DNA from: Runella rosea
GTDB lineage: Bacteria; Bacteroidota; Bacteroidia; Cytophagales; Spirosomataceae
Reading direction: 5' to 3'
DNA length: 64,000 bases
Assembly: GCF_003325355.1 (NCBI RefSeq)
Contig: NZ_CP030850.1
Coordinates: 3,348,001-3,412,000, forward strand
Shown here: positions 50,811 through 59,149 of the stretch, piece after piece
Layout of the letters: each line of letters opens with the position of its first letter
How positions within the stretch are numbered: position 1 is the first letter of the stretch
The notes under the pieces: model-generated
The model's input: the letters and a program-made list of their open reading frames with translations, nothing else
The model's database searches: none
Told to the model about the DNA's origin: nothing
Program-made: the position numbers and the translations under genes

Positions 50811-53738
50811 TTATACCAACGCTTCCCACAAAATCTCCACAGGATGCAACGCAGTTCGCCCTGTTCCGTCGTGAATCTGGTGGCGGCAACTCGTTCCAGG
50901 CGCGGCAATAATCACTTCTTCGGGTTGATTGCGAACCGTGGGGAATAAAACCAATTCCCCGATTTTCATGGACAAATCATAATGCTCTTTTTCGTAGCCA
51001 AAACTTCCAGCCATGCCGCAGCAACCGCTTGGAATAAGGGTTACTTCGTAATTTTTGGGTAATGAAAGCATCTTTTTCGTTGGTACCATCGAAGCAATCG
51101 CTTTCTGTTGACAATGCCCGTGTAGCTTTATCTTTTTACTGTCTGCTGTAAATTGCTTACTGCTTATTCTTTTTGCATCTATCTCACGTGCAATGAACTC
51201 ATCAAACTGTAACGCATTTTTGGCCAATTCCTTTGCCGCTTCCATCAGTTCTTCGCTGACCAAGTCAGGATACTCATCCCGGAAGGTCAAAATGGCCGAA
51301 GGTTCAATACCCACCAATGGCGTTTGTTCGGTGATTAAATCCTTAAGCAGACGCACATTCTGCTCCGCAATCTTTTTAGCATCTTTCAATAACCCTTTCG
51401 ACAATTGAGGGCGCGCGCTTGGCGCATGGTCAGGAATAATGACTTCATAGCCCAGCTTCTCCAAAAGCTGAATGGCTTTTTTTCCGATTTCAACGTCGTT
51501 ATAATTCGTAAACTCATCACAGAATAGATATACCCTGTTTTGTTGTTGCAGAGACGACGCATCGGCGGACCGAACATGTTTCTTGAACCAAGACTTCAGG
51601 GTGGTATCCTGCAACAACGGCATTGTCCGATCAGGATGAAAACCAACGACTTGATTGGCGATACGACGCAACGGCGCATTCTTAAAAATCAAATTGTATG
51701 CCCACGGAACGTAGCTCGCGATACCCGTCATTTTGGAGAAATTCCCCACTAGCCAAGACCGCATCGGCACGCCGTTGGTATCATAATATTGCTGTAAAAA
51801 CTCCATTTTTAGCTTCGCCACATCTACGTTGGATGGACACTCACCTTTGCAACCTTTACAAGCCAAACACAAATCGTAGACCTCTTTGATTTCTTTATGG
51901 TCAAAGCGGTTGGCTTTGTCGGAGCGTGTCAAAAATTCGCGCAGCACATTCGCTCTGGCTCGCGTGGTATCTTTCTCGTTGCGGGTTGCCATAAAGCTCG
52001 GGCACATGGTCCCACCGCTCAGCTGTGTTTTACGGCAGTCGCCAGAGCCGTTACACTGCTCGGCGTGTTGTAGTACATTTTGGTCGGGATAACGGAAATA
52101 GGTCTTAAACTCGGGCGTTTGCTGCCCCGCTTCGTAGCGTAGAAACGTATCCATCGGCGGCGTTTCTACAATTTTGTTGGGGTTAAAGATATTGTAAGGG
52201 TCCCACGTATGTTTGATTTCTTTAAACAACTCGTAGTTTTTAGGGCCCACCATCTGCGGAATAAACTCTCCCCGCAATCGCCCGTCGCCGTGCTCGCCCG
52301 ACAGCGAACCGTCGTATTTTTTAACCAAGGTCGCAATCTCCTCCGCAATCATCCGAAACTGCGCGTGGCCCTCTTTGGTCTTGAGATTAATGATAGGACG
52401 CAGGTGAATTTCGCCCGAACCCGCGTGAGCATAGTGCACCGCCGACATGCCATTTTTGTGCAGAATCTCGTTAAAATCACGAATATACGCGGGTTGGTCG
52501 TACACATCTACGGCCGTATCTTCGATAACCGCAACGGCTTTTTCGTCGCCGGGCAAGTTGGCCAAAAGCCCCAAACCTGCTTTGCGAAGCGTCCAGATTT
52601 TCTTGGTATCATCGGCATGAAGCAATGGATAATGGAACCCAATGCCTTCGTTTTCAAAGTCTGCAATCAATTCGGCGGCAACGGCTTCTACTTCTTCTTT
52701 GGTACTCTGCGACACATCCACCACTAAAATAATGGGAAATGAACCGTCGGCTTTTCGCTTCACAAAGAAAGCATTTTTGCTTTGTTCGGGATTTTCAGCC
52801 GCACATTCCAGAATATAGTTATCAATCAACTCTACCGCCTGAGGTTTGTATTTGAGCGCCGTAATGGTAGAGCGTAAGGCTTCGTCGATGGTATTAAAAT
52901 GCGCACACACCAAGCCCTGGGCTTTGGGTGGCGGCGGAATAATGTTGAGTTTTATTTCGGTCAAAAAGCAAAGCGTTCCTTCCGAACCTGCAATCAAACG
53001 ACACATATTAAACGCTGGGCCGCCTTCCGTAAACGGCTGACAATCCAACAGCATATCCAAAGCATAGCCAGTATTTCGGCGCTCAACGGATTTTTTGGGG
53101 AAATTCTTTCGGATTTCCGCTTGATTTTCAGGATTCGAGAGAATATCAAAGGTTTTAGCATAAATAGCCCCTTCAAGTCCTTCTTTGGGCAACGCTTGAG
53201 AAGCCAAAGAGTTAAAAACAACCTCACTCCCGTCAGCCAGTAATGCCTTCACTTCCAATAAATGTTCGCGAGTAGAGCCATAAACTACTGAATTGGAGCC
53301 GCAGGAGTTATTGCCCACCATTCCGCCAATCATGGCGCGGTTGGCGGTAGAGGTTTCGGGACCAAAATACAGGCCATAAGGCTTGAGCGCCATGTTGAGT
53401 TCGTCCCGAATCACGCCCGGCTGCACGCGCACCCAACGTTCTTCAGGATTGATTTCCAGTATTTTGGTAAACGTTCGCGACACATCGACCACGATGCCGT
53501 TTCCCACAACTTGCCCCGCCAGCGACGTTCCCGCAGTGCGCGGAATGAGCGACGTGTGATGTTCGCGCGCAAAGGAAATCAGCGTTTTGAGGTCTTCGAT
53601 ATCTTGAGGAATAGCCACGGCCTGCGGCATTTCACGGTACGCCGATGCATCAGTGGCATAAAGCGTGCGCATCGTATTGTCGTAATGAAGTTCGCCTTTG
53701 AGGCGTTGAGCTAATTCAGAAAGTGGTAGGTGAGTCAT
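50811..53738 (-). CDS. FAD-binding and Fe-S oxidase (YdiJ/D-2-hydroxyacid dehydrogenase type)
   Basis: A 975-residue fusion. An FAD-binding PCMH domain (about 30-260; GTSLAGQVVG, GPETSTANRAMIGGMVGNNS) is followed by an FAD-linked oxidase C-terminal domain (about 265-510, with YAHAGSGEIHLRP and GSLSGEHGDGRLRG). A [4Fe-4S] segment (about 565-660) holds CNGSGDCRK, GGTMCPSF and CLACKGCKGECPSNV, and CCG-type ligands end the protein (GHCQQKAI, SGCCGMAGSFGYE). The layout is that of E. coli YdiJ (D-2-hydroxyglutarate/lactate oxidation). A close paralogue is at the left edge. A promoter element is at 53770-53777. Confidence 0.93.
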   Translation of the reverse strand: MTHLPLSELAQRLKGELHYDNTMRTLYATDASAYREMPQAVAIPQDIEDLKTLISFAREHHTSLIPRTAGTSLAGQVVGNGIVVDVSRTFTKILEINPEERWVRVQPGVIRDELNMALKPYGLYFGPETSTANRAMIGGMVGNNSCGSNSVVYGSTREHLLEVKALLADGSEVVFNSLASQALPKEGLEGAIYAKTFDILSNPENQAEIRKNFPKKSVERRNTGYALDMLLDCQPFTEGGPAFNMCRLIAGSEGTLCFLTEIKLNIIPPPPKAQGLVCAHFNTIDEALRSTITALKYKPQAVELIDNYILECAAENPEQSKNAFFVKRKADGSFPIILVVDVSQSTKEEVEAVAAELIADFENEGIGFHYPLLHADDTKKIWTLRKAGLGLLANLPGDEKAVAVIEDTAVDVYDQPAYIRDFNEILHKNGMSAVHYAHAGSGEIHLRPIINLKTKEGHAQFRMIAEEIATLVKKYDGSLSGEHGDGRLRGEFIPQMVGPKNYELFKEIKHTWDPYNIFNPNKIVETPPMDTFLRYEAGQQTPEFKTYFRYPDQNVLQHAEQCNGSGDCRKTQLSGGTMCPSFMATRNEKDTTRARANVLREFLTRSDKANRFDHKEIKEVYDLCLACKGCKGECPSNVDVAKLKMEFLQQYYDTNGVPMRSWLVGNFSKMTGIASYVPWAYNLIFKNAPLRRIANQVVGFHPDRTMPLLQDTTLKSWFKKHVRSADASSLQQQNRVYLFCDEFTNYNDVEIGKKAIQLLEKLGYEVIIPDHAPSARPQLSKGLLKDAKKIAEQNVRLLKDLITEQTPLVGIEPSAILTFRDEYPDLVSEELMEAAKELAKNALQFDEFIAREIDAKRISSKQFTADSKKIKLHGHCQQKAIASMVPTKKMLSLPKNYEVTLIPSGCCGMAGSFGYEKEHYDLSMKIGELVLFPTVRNQPEEVIIAAPGTSCRHQIHDGTGRTALHPVEILWEALV

Positions 53739-53769
53739 TGGTGAGCTTTCGAAATCTTCAGCGAAAGCG

Positions 53770-53777
53770 CAAATTTA
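53770..53777 (-). promoter_or_regulatory. -7 element (TAAATTTG) of the FAD/Fe-S oxidase gene
   Basis: On the minus strand 53777-53770 reads TAAATTTG, an exact TAnnTTTG match. Transcription would start near 53763, about 25 bases before the ATG at 53738. Confidence 0.5.
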
Positions 53778-53850
53778 CGACCTCTGTTCTTGTTATGCTA
53801 ATTTGATTTTAGAGGCAGGCAATTGAAATGCCATCAGCGATGGAAAAAAC

Positions 53851-53881
53851 AAAAGCTCCGATTTTAGAAGTCGGAGCTTTT
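53851..53881 (-). terminator. Terminator downstream of murE
   Basis: AAAAGCTCCGA (53851-53861) and TCGGAGCTTTT (53871-53881) pair perfectly over 11 bases around a 9-base loop. On the minus strand a T-rich tail follows. It is about 200 bases past the murE stop, so the murE message probably has a long 3' end. Confidence 0.75.
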
Positions 53882-53961
53882 ACAAAAATAGATATAACAC
53901 ATAAACGCCGAAGCCTTTGAAATAGTTTTAGGTTTGAAAAATAGCTTTGTAATTTTTCACT

Positions 53962-54002
53962 TTTATCAGGATTTCTGATAAATTATCGGAAAACCGATAA
54001 TT
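53962..54002. other. Two adjacent TATCnG palindromes in the gap before the FAD oxidase
   Basis: TTTATCAG (53962-53969) faces CTGATAAA (53975-53982), and AATTATCGG (53981-53989) faces CCGATAATT (53994-54002). The two palindromes share the TATC/GATA core and abut. They lie in the 340-base gap 53739-54079, which is otherwise AT-rich with no ORF that I accept. Confidence 0.5.
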
Positions 54003-54079
54003 ACCCCTGTTTTTTGGCAAAAATACGCACACTACTTCTCGGCTAATTCGGCAACAAAACGAATCAAAATTTCTTATTA

Positions 54080-55540
54080 TTATCTTACGTCAAACGCCTC
54101 CTTCAACTCTTCTCTATCGTCAAAGTGATGTTTGACTCCTTTTATTTCTTGGTAAGTCTCATGGCCCTTGCCTGCTACTAGAATGATGTCGTGCGGCTGC
54201 GCCAACGACACGGCATAACGAATGGCCGCGCGGCGGTCTTCGATGACTTTCATTTTTTTATAATCTACGGGTGAGATTCCTACTTCCATCTGCGCCAAAA
54301 TCGCCATGGGCTCTTCGTTGCGCGGATTATCGGATGTTAGAATCACGCGGGTGCTCAATTCTCCCGCAATACGCGCCATTTCGGGACGCTTAGTAGCATC
54401 CCGATTTCCACCGCAACCCACGACCGTAATCACCTGCTGGTCGCCTTCCCGAAGTTCATTGATGGTTTCCAATACATTTTGAAGGGCATCGGGCGTGTGG
54501 GCATAATCCACAATTCCTACGATGGCATCCGCGCTGACGACTTGCTCAAAACGGCCAGGCGGAGGTGTAATCGCCGATAAAGCCATAAGCACCTGCTCTT
54601 CGTCCTCTCCCAACAGCAACGCCGCACCGTACACCCCCAACAGATTGTAAGCGTTGAATTTACCAATCAATTTAAACCAAACTTCTTTGCCATCAATTTC
54701 CATTTGAAGACCAAAAAGGCTATCGGCAAGGAGCTTTCCCTTGAAAGTTGCGATGGTTTGGAGGGAATAGGTTTCTTTGCGGGCGGCGGTATTTTGCACC
54801 ATTACGCCGCCGCGCCGGTCGTCGATATTGACGAGCGCAAAAGCGTGTTTGGGCAGTTGATCAAAGAAGCCCTTTTTAGCTTTGATGTAATTATCAAACG
54901 TTTTATGAAAATCAAGGTGATCGTGGGTAATGTTGGTAAAAATACCGCCCGAAAAAAGCAACCCGGCAATGCGCTCCTGCGCCACGGCGTGAGAGCTCAC
55001 TTCCATAAAACAATGCGTACAGCCACGCCGTACCATTTCGGCCAGTAATTCATTGATTTTGACCGAGTCGGGAGTGGTGTGCGTGGATGGAATAACGTCA
55101 TCATCAATTTGGTTTTGTACCGTTGAAAGTAACCCCACACGGTAGCCCAATTGACGAAACAGCTTGAACAATAGCGTCACAGTTGAGGTTTTGCCATTGG
55201 TCCCCGTTACGCCCACCAATTTGAGTTTTGCCGAAGGATTATCGTAAAAATTAGCCGCCAAAAGACCCATCGTACGGGCAGAATCTGCCACATGAATGTA
55301 CGTGACCCCGTCGGTCAACTCAGCGGGCAAGTCTTCACACAAAATCGCCGACGCACCCATTTCAATCACTTTCGGAATGAACTGATGCCCATCTACCTGT
55401 GTGCCTTTTTGAGCCACAAACAACGACCCCGCACCTACGCGCCGCGAATCAAACTCAATACCCGTTGGTTCGATACCAGTATTTCCAGTCACCGAAATGA
55501 CTGGAACACCCGCCAATATTTCCTGAAGCGTCTTTGACAT
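54080..55540 (-). CDS. murE: UDP-MurNAc-tripeptide synthetase MurE (meso-diaminopimelate adding)
   Basis: A 486-residue Mur ligase. The ATP loop GVTGTNGKTSTVTLLFKL lies near residue 110, HTTPDSVKINELLAEMV near 150 and THDHLDFHKTFDNY near 205. The substrate-selecting DNPR motif in ILTSDNPRNEEPM points to meso-diaminopimelate rather than lysine, as expected for a Gram-negative wall. The other expected dcw genes (ftsI, mraY) are not adjacent, so the gene is transcribed away from the usual cluster. Confidence 0.95.
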   Translation of the reverse strand: MSKTLQEILAGVPVISVTGNTGIEPTGIEFDSRRVGAGSLFVAQKGTQVDGHQFIPKVIEMGASAILCEDLPAELTDGVTYIHVADSARTMGLLAANFYDNPSAKLKLVGVTGTNGKTSTVTLLFKLFRQLGYRVGLLSTVQNQIDDDVIPSTHTTPDSVKINELLAEMVRRGCTHCFMEVSSHAVAQERIAGLLFSGGIFTNITHDHLDFHKTFDNYIKAKKGFFDQLPKHAFALVNIDDRRGGVMVQNTAARKETYSLQTIATFKGKLLADSLFGLQMEIDGKEVWFKLIGKFNAYNLLGVYGAALLLGEDEEQVLMALSAITPPPGRFEQVVSADAIVGIVDYAHTPDALQNVLETINELREGDQQVITVVGCGGNRDATKRPEMARIAGELSTRVILTSDNPRNEEPMAILAQMEVGISPVDYKKMKVIEDRRAAIRYAVSLAQPHDIILVAGKGHETYQEIKGVKHHFDDREELKEAFDVR

Positions 55541-55663
55541 GTTTAACTGAATTCTTTGGTTTTAAAAAAAACGAGGATTTAAGAATCCTCTCGGTCGGTT
55601 TTGAGCAAACAACCGCACTAACTTACCGCACGGTCAGCTCCGTCACTCCTCACTACTGTCTTC

Positions 55664-56251
55664 TCACTTCTCCCGCTGAATATTTTTCAGCTCTAACTTA
55701 CTGTCTTTCCGCACAAAAGCCTGCATTTTATCCAACAAATCCTCAATATTGTCGGCTACAATCAGTAAATCGCGGTTTTCAGGTTTAAGGAATCCTTCCT
55801 CTACCATTACCTCCATGTGCGCCAACAAGTTGTTGTAAAAACCATTGTAATTGAGGACGCCTACCGGCCCGTGAAAAATTTTCAACTGCGCCCATGCCAA
55901 AATCTCAAACATTTCGTCGAGCGTTCCGTAGCCGCCCGGCAAATTAATAACGCCATCCGACAACGACACCATTTTGGCTTTGCGCTCGTGCATGGTATCC
56001 ACAAAATGAATTTCGGTCAGGGTTTGGTGAGCTACTTCCAATTCCGCCAAAAAATTAGGAATAATACCCGTTACCTGTGCGCCGCCCGCCAACGTGCCGT
56101 CGGCCACGGCTCTCATCAAGCCAAGGTTTCCACCTCCGTACACTAAATTAATGCCCCGTTTGGCCATGGCCAGACCTACTTCCGTAGCCAATTGGAGATA
56201 TTCGGGACGCTTGCCCGCGTTGGAACCACAATACACAACGATTGATTTCAT
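55664..56251 (-). CDS. LOG/TIGR00730-family protein (cytokinin riboside phosphate phosphoribohydrolase-like)
   Basis: A 195-residue Rossmann-fold protein of the lonely-guy type. The signature PGGYGTLDEMFEILAWAQ is present near residue 105, after the YGGGNLGLMRAVADG strand near 38-52. LOG enzymes cleave AMP-like ribosides to free base and ribose 5-phosphate. In bacteria the substrate may be plain nucleotides. It is separate from murE by 123 bases, divergent from the XdhC gene. Confidence 0.93.
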   Translation of the reverse strand: MKSIVVYCGSNAGKRPEYLQLATEVGLAMAKRGINLVYGGGNLGLMRAVADGTLAGGAQVTGIIPNFLAELEVAHQTLTEIHFVDTMHERKAKMVSLSDGVINLPGGYGTLDEMFEILAWAQLKIFHGPVGVLNYNGFYNNLLAHMEVMVEEGFLKPENRDLLIVADNIEDLLDKMQAFVRKDSKLELKNIQREK

Positions 56252-56344
56252 GTTTGGAAGAATATGCTTTTAGGCGCAAATATCGGGAACGAATTTGACC
56301 AATACTAACGGAGGTCATTGCTGAAAGGAACGAAAAAACTATTT

Positions 56345-56372
56345 TTGTTGTGAATCTGACAAGATAGATTTA
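56345..56372 (+). promoter_or_regulatory. Promoter of the xdhC-moeA unit
   Basis: TTG (56345-56347), 17 bases, TAGATTTA (56365-56372): near-match to TTG-N17-23-TAnnTTTG. The start would be near 56379, just before the ATG at 56382. Confidence 0.45.
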
Positions 56373-56381
56373 TACAAAAGC

Positions 56382-57503
56382 ATGAAAGAGCTGAAAGCAA
56401 TCATTAACGCCTACGATCACTTAAATCCTGAAAAAACCAAAGCGGCCATCGCAACAGTGGTACGCGTTGAAGGCTCTTCTTACCGCCGCACGGGCGCACG
56501 AATGCTAGTCATGGACGATGGGGTGTGGATAGGCGGTATCAGCGGTGGCTGTTTGGAGGGCGACGCCCTCAAACGCGCTCGGCTGGCCATGGCCAAATCT
56601 CAGCCAAGTTTAGTCACCTACGATACCACCGAAGACGACCAACATCAAATCGGCGTGGGATTGGGTTGCAATGGCGTCATCGACGTATTGCTTACGCCTT
56701 TAGAAATCGGGAATCCCAACAATCCCGTTGAAATTCTGAAAAGCTGCATGACCGAACGCCGCCAAACGCATATTTTACTGACTATCATTGGTTTGGAAGA
56801 TGAATACAATGATTTGCGGGCGGGAAACATGGTTCGCTATACCGGACCAGAAAGTCTGAGTGTGTTTGGCGACCGCGACTTACAGCAAAACATTGAAAAA
56901 ACGATTCATAATTTCACCCAAAAAGGCCGCTCACGCCCCGCTACCTTTGGCCTTGCCGACGGACGAGAACTGGAAATATTCATTGAAATTCTTCCTCCCG
57001 AAGTTCACCTTGTACTCATGGGGCACCAATACGACGTGCTGCCGTTGGCGCGGCTGGTCAAAGAAATCGGTTGGCGCGCCACGGTGGTGGCCAATCCACA
57101 AAAAATCATGCAGAAGCTCAGTTCCGTGGCCGACGCCATTGTGACTCCTGCGGAGTTTGATTCGATTTTAATCGATGAGCATACTGCCATCATTTTGATG
57201 TCGCATGACTTCAAAACCGATAAATACAATTTACCCAAAGTCCTGAAAACGGCCGCTGCGTACGTCGGAATGCTGGGGCCACGCGTACGTTCTGAAAAGA
57301 TATTTGACGAACTGGCCCAAGAAGGAATTGAGATTTCGGAAACCGACATGGAACGCATCCACGCCCCCGTCGGTTTGGACATAGGTGCCATTTCGCCCGA
57401 AGAAATTGCCCTGTCCATTGTCGCCGAAATCCGGGCCGTTTTCTCCGACCGTACTGGCGCGGCTTTGCGCCTACGCACAACCCCCATTCACGAAAGAGAC
57501 TAA
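56382..57503 (+). CDS. XdhC/CoxI-family molybdenum enzyme maturation protein
   Basis: A 373-residue protein. The N-terminal XdhC_CoxI domain holds the GISGGCLEGDALKRA motif near residue 57, with the conserved Cys. The C-terminal Rossmann domain begins near residue 205 (HLVLMGHQYDVLPLARLVKE) and ends with AYVGMLGPRVRSEKI. XdhC-type proteins insert or sulfurate the molybdenum cofactor of xanthine dehydrogenase-class enzymes. It is followed by moeA after only 4 bases, so both act in cofactor supply. No xanthine dehydrogenase gene is in the window. The sulfite dehydrogenase is the only visible Mo enzyme. Confidence 0.9.
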   Translation: MKELKAIINAYDHLNPEKTKAAIATVVRVEGSSYRRTGARMLVMDDGVWIGGISGGCLEGDALKRARLAMAKSQPSLVTYDTTEDDQHQIGVGLGCNGVIDVLLTPLEIGNPNNPVEILKSCMTERRQTHILLTIIGLEDEYNDLRAGNMVRYTGPESLSVFGDRDLQQNIEKTIHNFTQKGRSRPATFGLADGRELEIFIEILPPEVHLVLMGHQYDVLPLARLVKEIGWRATVVANPQKIMQKLSSVADAIVTPAEFDSILIDEHTAIILMSHDFKTDKYNLPKVLKTAAAYVGMLGPRVRSEKIFDELAQEGIEISETDMERIHAPVGLDIGAISPEEIALSIVAEIRAVFSDRTGAALRLRTTPIHERD

Positions 57504-57507
57504 TTTT

Positions 57508-58704
57508 ATGGAATTAACTACCGTTACGGAAGCCACCCGCATCATTTTAGAAAATAGTATCGACTACGGTACCGAGTATGTGCCCTTTAACGACGCTCAC
57601 CGACGGGTATTGGCAGAGCCGCTCGTAGCCGACCGCGACTTTCCTCCGTTTGACCGCGTCACGATGGACGGTATTGCTATTCAATGGCAAAGTTATGCCA
57701 ATGGGCAACGGACTTTCCTAATTGAAAGCACCCAAACCGCTGGCGAAACACAGCATACACTTTCGGACTCCAACGCTTGCATTGAGGTAATGACGGGTGC
57801 AATGTTGCCCATCAACACCGACTTAGTGATTCGGTACGAAGATTTTACCATTAAAGACGGCATTGTTCATCTCAACGCTGACGTTAGAAAAGGACAAAAC
57901 GTGCATTATCAAGGCGAAGACCGCCGAGCGGGCACTGCTATTATCCAACCTCACACGCTTTTGGGTCCACCCGAAATCGCGATTGCCGCCAGCGTCGGGG
58001 CGGTCCATGTTCCAGTCAAAAAGTTGCCTTCGGTGGTCATTATTACTTCGGGAGACGAACTGGTCGCAGTAGAGCAAACACCCCTGCCCCACCAAATTCG
58101 CAGTTCAAACGTGCATTGCATAGCTACCCTGTTGAAAGACTACCGCATCAACGTTGATTTTGTCCATATTCCCGACGATTTGTCGGCCACCCAACAGGCC
58201 ATTCAAAACGCCCTTAGCCAGTACGACGTGCTGATTTTGTGCGGGGGGGTGTCGCAGGGCAAAAAGGACTTTATCCCTAAAGCACTGCAAGCCGAAGGGG
58301 TCGAAAAATATTTTCATAAACTCAGCCAACAGCCTGGCAAACCGTTTTGGTTTGGCCGCAAAAACAACAATGTCGTTTTTGCCCTGCCCGGTAACCCTGT
58401 CTCTTCGTTTGTCTGTGCTCGTCGGTATTTTATTCCGTGGCTGCGCAAGTCATTGGGAATTCCAGCAATGGACAATATCTATGCTGCACTAAGTGACGAT
58501 TACGTATATAATTCACCCCTTACCTACTTCCTGCAGGTGCAATTATTTCAGGAAGGAGCAACACTGATGGCTCGGCCTCTGACGGGTCACGGCTCTGGAG
58601 ATTTTGCAAATCTTATTGATAATCAAGGATTTTTGGAGCTTCCAAAAGAAAAAAATGAGTTTAAAAAGGGAGAAATACTTCCAATATGGCGATATAGATA
58701 TTGA
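57508..58704 (+). CDS. moeA: Molybdopterin molybdotransferase MoeA
   Basis: A 398-residue MoeA. The N-terminal domain has FPPFDRVTMDGIAIQ near residue 47. The MPT-binding domain has ITSGDEL near 178, LCGGVSQGKKDFIP near 245 (the usual GGVSxG) and GNPVSSFVCARRYFIPW near 296. It inserts molybdate into adenylated molybdopterin. The frame stays open 41 codons upstream inside xdhC, but the ATG at 57508 fits the family start and lies 4 bases after the xdhC stop. Confidence 0.93.
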   Translation: MELTTVTEATRIILENSIDYGTEYVPFNDAHRRVLAEPLVADRDFPPFDRVTMDGIAIQWQSYANGQRTFLIESTQTAGETQHTLSDSNACIEVMTGAMLPINTDLVIRYEDFTIKDGIVHLNADVRKGQNVHYQGEDRRAGTAIIQPHTLLGPPEIAIAASVGAVHVPVKKLPSVVIITSGDELVAVEQTPLPHQIRSSNVHCIATLLKDYRINVDFVHIPDDLSATQQAIQNALSQYDVLILCGGVSQGKKDFIPKALQAEGVEKYFHKLSQQPGKPFWFGRKNNNVVFALPGNPVSSFVCARRYFIPWLRKSLGIPAMDNIYAALSDDYVYNSPLTYFLQVQLFQEGATLMARPLTGHGSGDFANLIDNQGFLELPKEKNEFKKGEILPIWRYRY

Positions 58705-58779
58705 ATATGATTTTTAACAGATACCGCTTGATAACTATTTCAAAAAAAGTAGGCTGAAAATTTTGAAGGGAAAAAATCT

Positions 58780-58799
58780 TTGTTTACAATTGTAAACAA
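58780..58799. promoter_or_regulatory. 20-bp perfect palindrome, operator-like, TACAnnTGTA core
   Basis: TTGTTTACAATTGTAAACAA is fully self-complementary. Its centre TACAATTGTA fits the TACAnnTGTA form used by BlaI/MecI/CopY-type repressors. It is 76 bases after the moeA stop and about 370 before nrdA. No such regulator gene is in the window. Confidence 0.6.
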
Positions 58800-58994
58800 T
58801 TCTTCCATTTATCAGATTCTTGATTGAAAAGTTTGGGGTAAAAATATTCGAATTTTTTTTCGTATAAATATTCAACGAACCCCAAGCCCCCGCGCTTAGC
58901 GTAACCCGCTAAGAGCAAATTTGTTAACGATTTCTTAATGTCACATAACGATTATATTTTTCAAATTTCTCCTCGGCCTACGAAATAAGTCGAG

Positions 58995-59026
58995 TTGTGG
59001 AGAGCCAGGAAAGATTCGTATTTTCG
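58995..59026 (+). promoter_or_regulatory. Probable nrdA promoter
   Basis: TTG (58995-58997), 21 bases, TATTTTCG (59019-59026). Differs from TAnnTTTG at one position. The start would be near 59033, giving a leader of about 117 bases before nrdA. Confidence 0.45.
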
Positions 59027-59149
59027 CAGACTTTACCTAACGTTTTGAGAAATGTGGGAAACAATTATCGCCTCCCTCGAATAAGCACTATATTTTTCAG
59101 AAAGAACACAAACTAAGGTATCGCTAACCCCATATAATTTCTTAAGTCT

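Larger units (their letters stand above)
58705..59149. other. 445-base gap before nrdA
   Basis: It holds a 20-bp perfect palindrome (58780-58799), a small hairpin (CTTAGC/GCTAAG at 58895-58913), repeated AAATATTC and AACGATT words, and a likely promoter at 58995-59026. No ORF or RNA family is recognised. The hairpin shape does not suggest a riboswitch that I know. Confidence 0.45.

Noticed and set aside
58880-58920. Possible riboswitch (hairpin CTTAGC/GCTAAG) before nrdA
   Set aside because: A 6-bp stem only. No conserved riboswitch motif (cobalamin, purine) is visible and nrdA is a class I enzyme.
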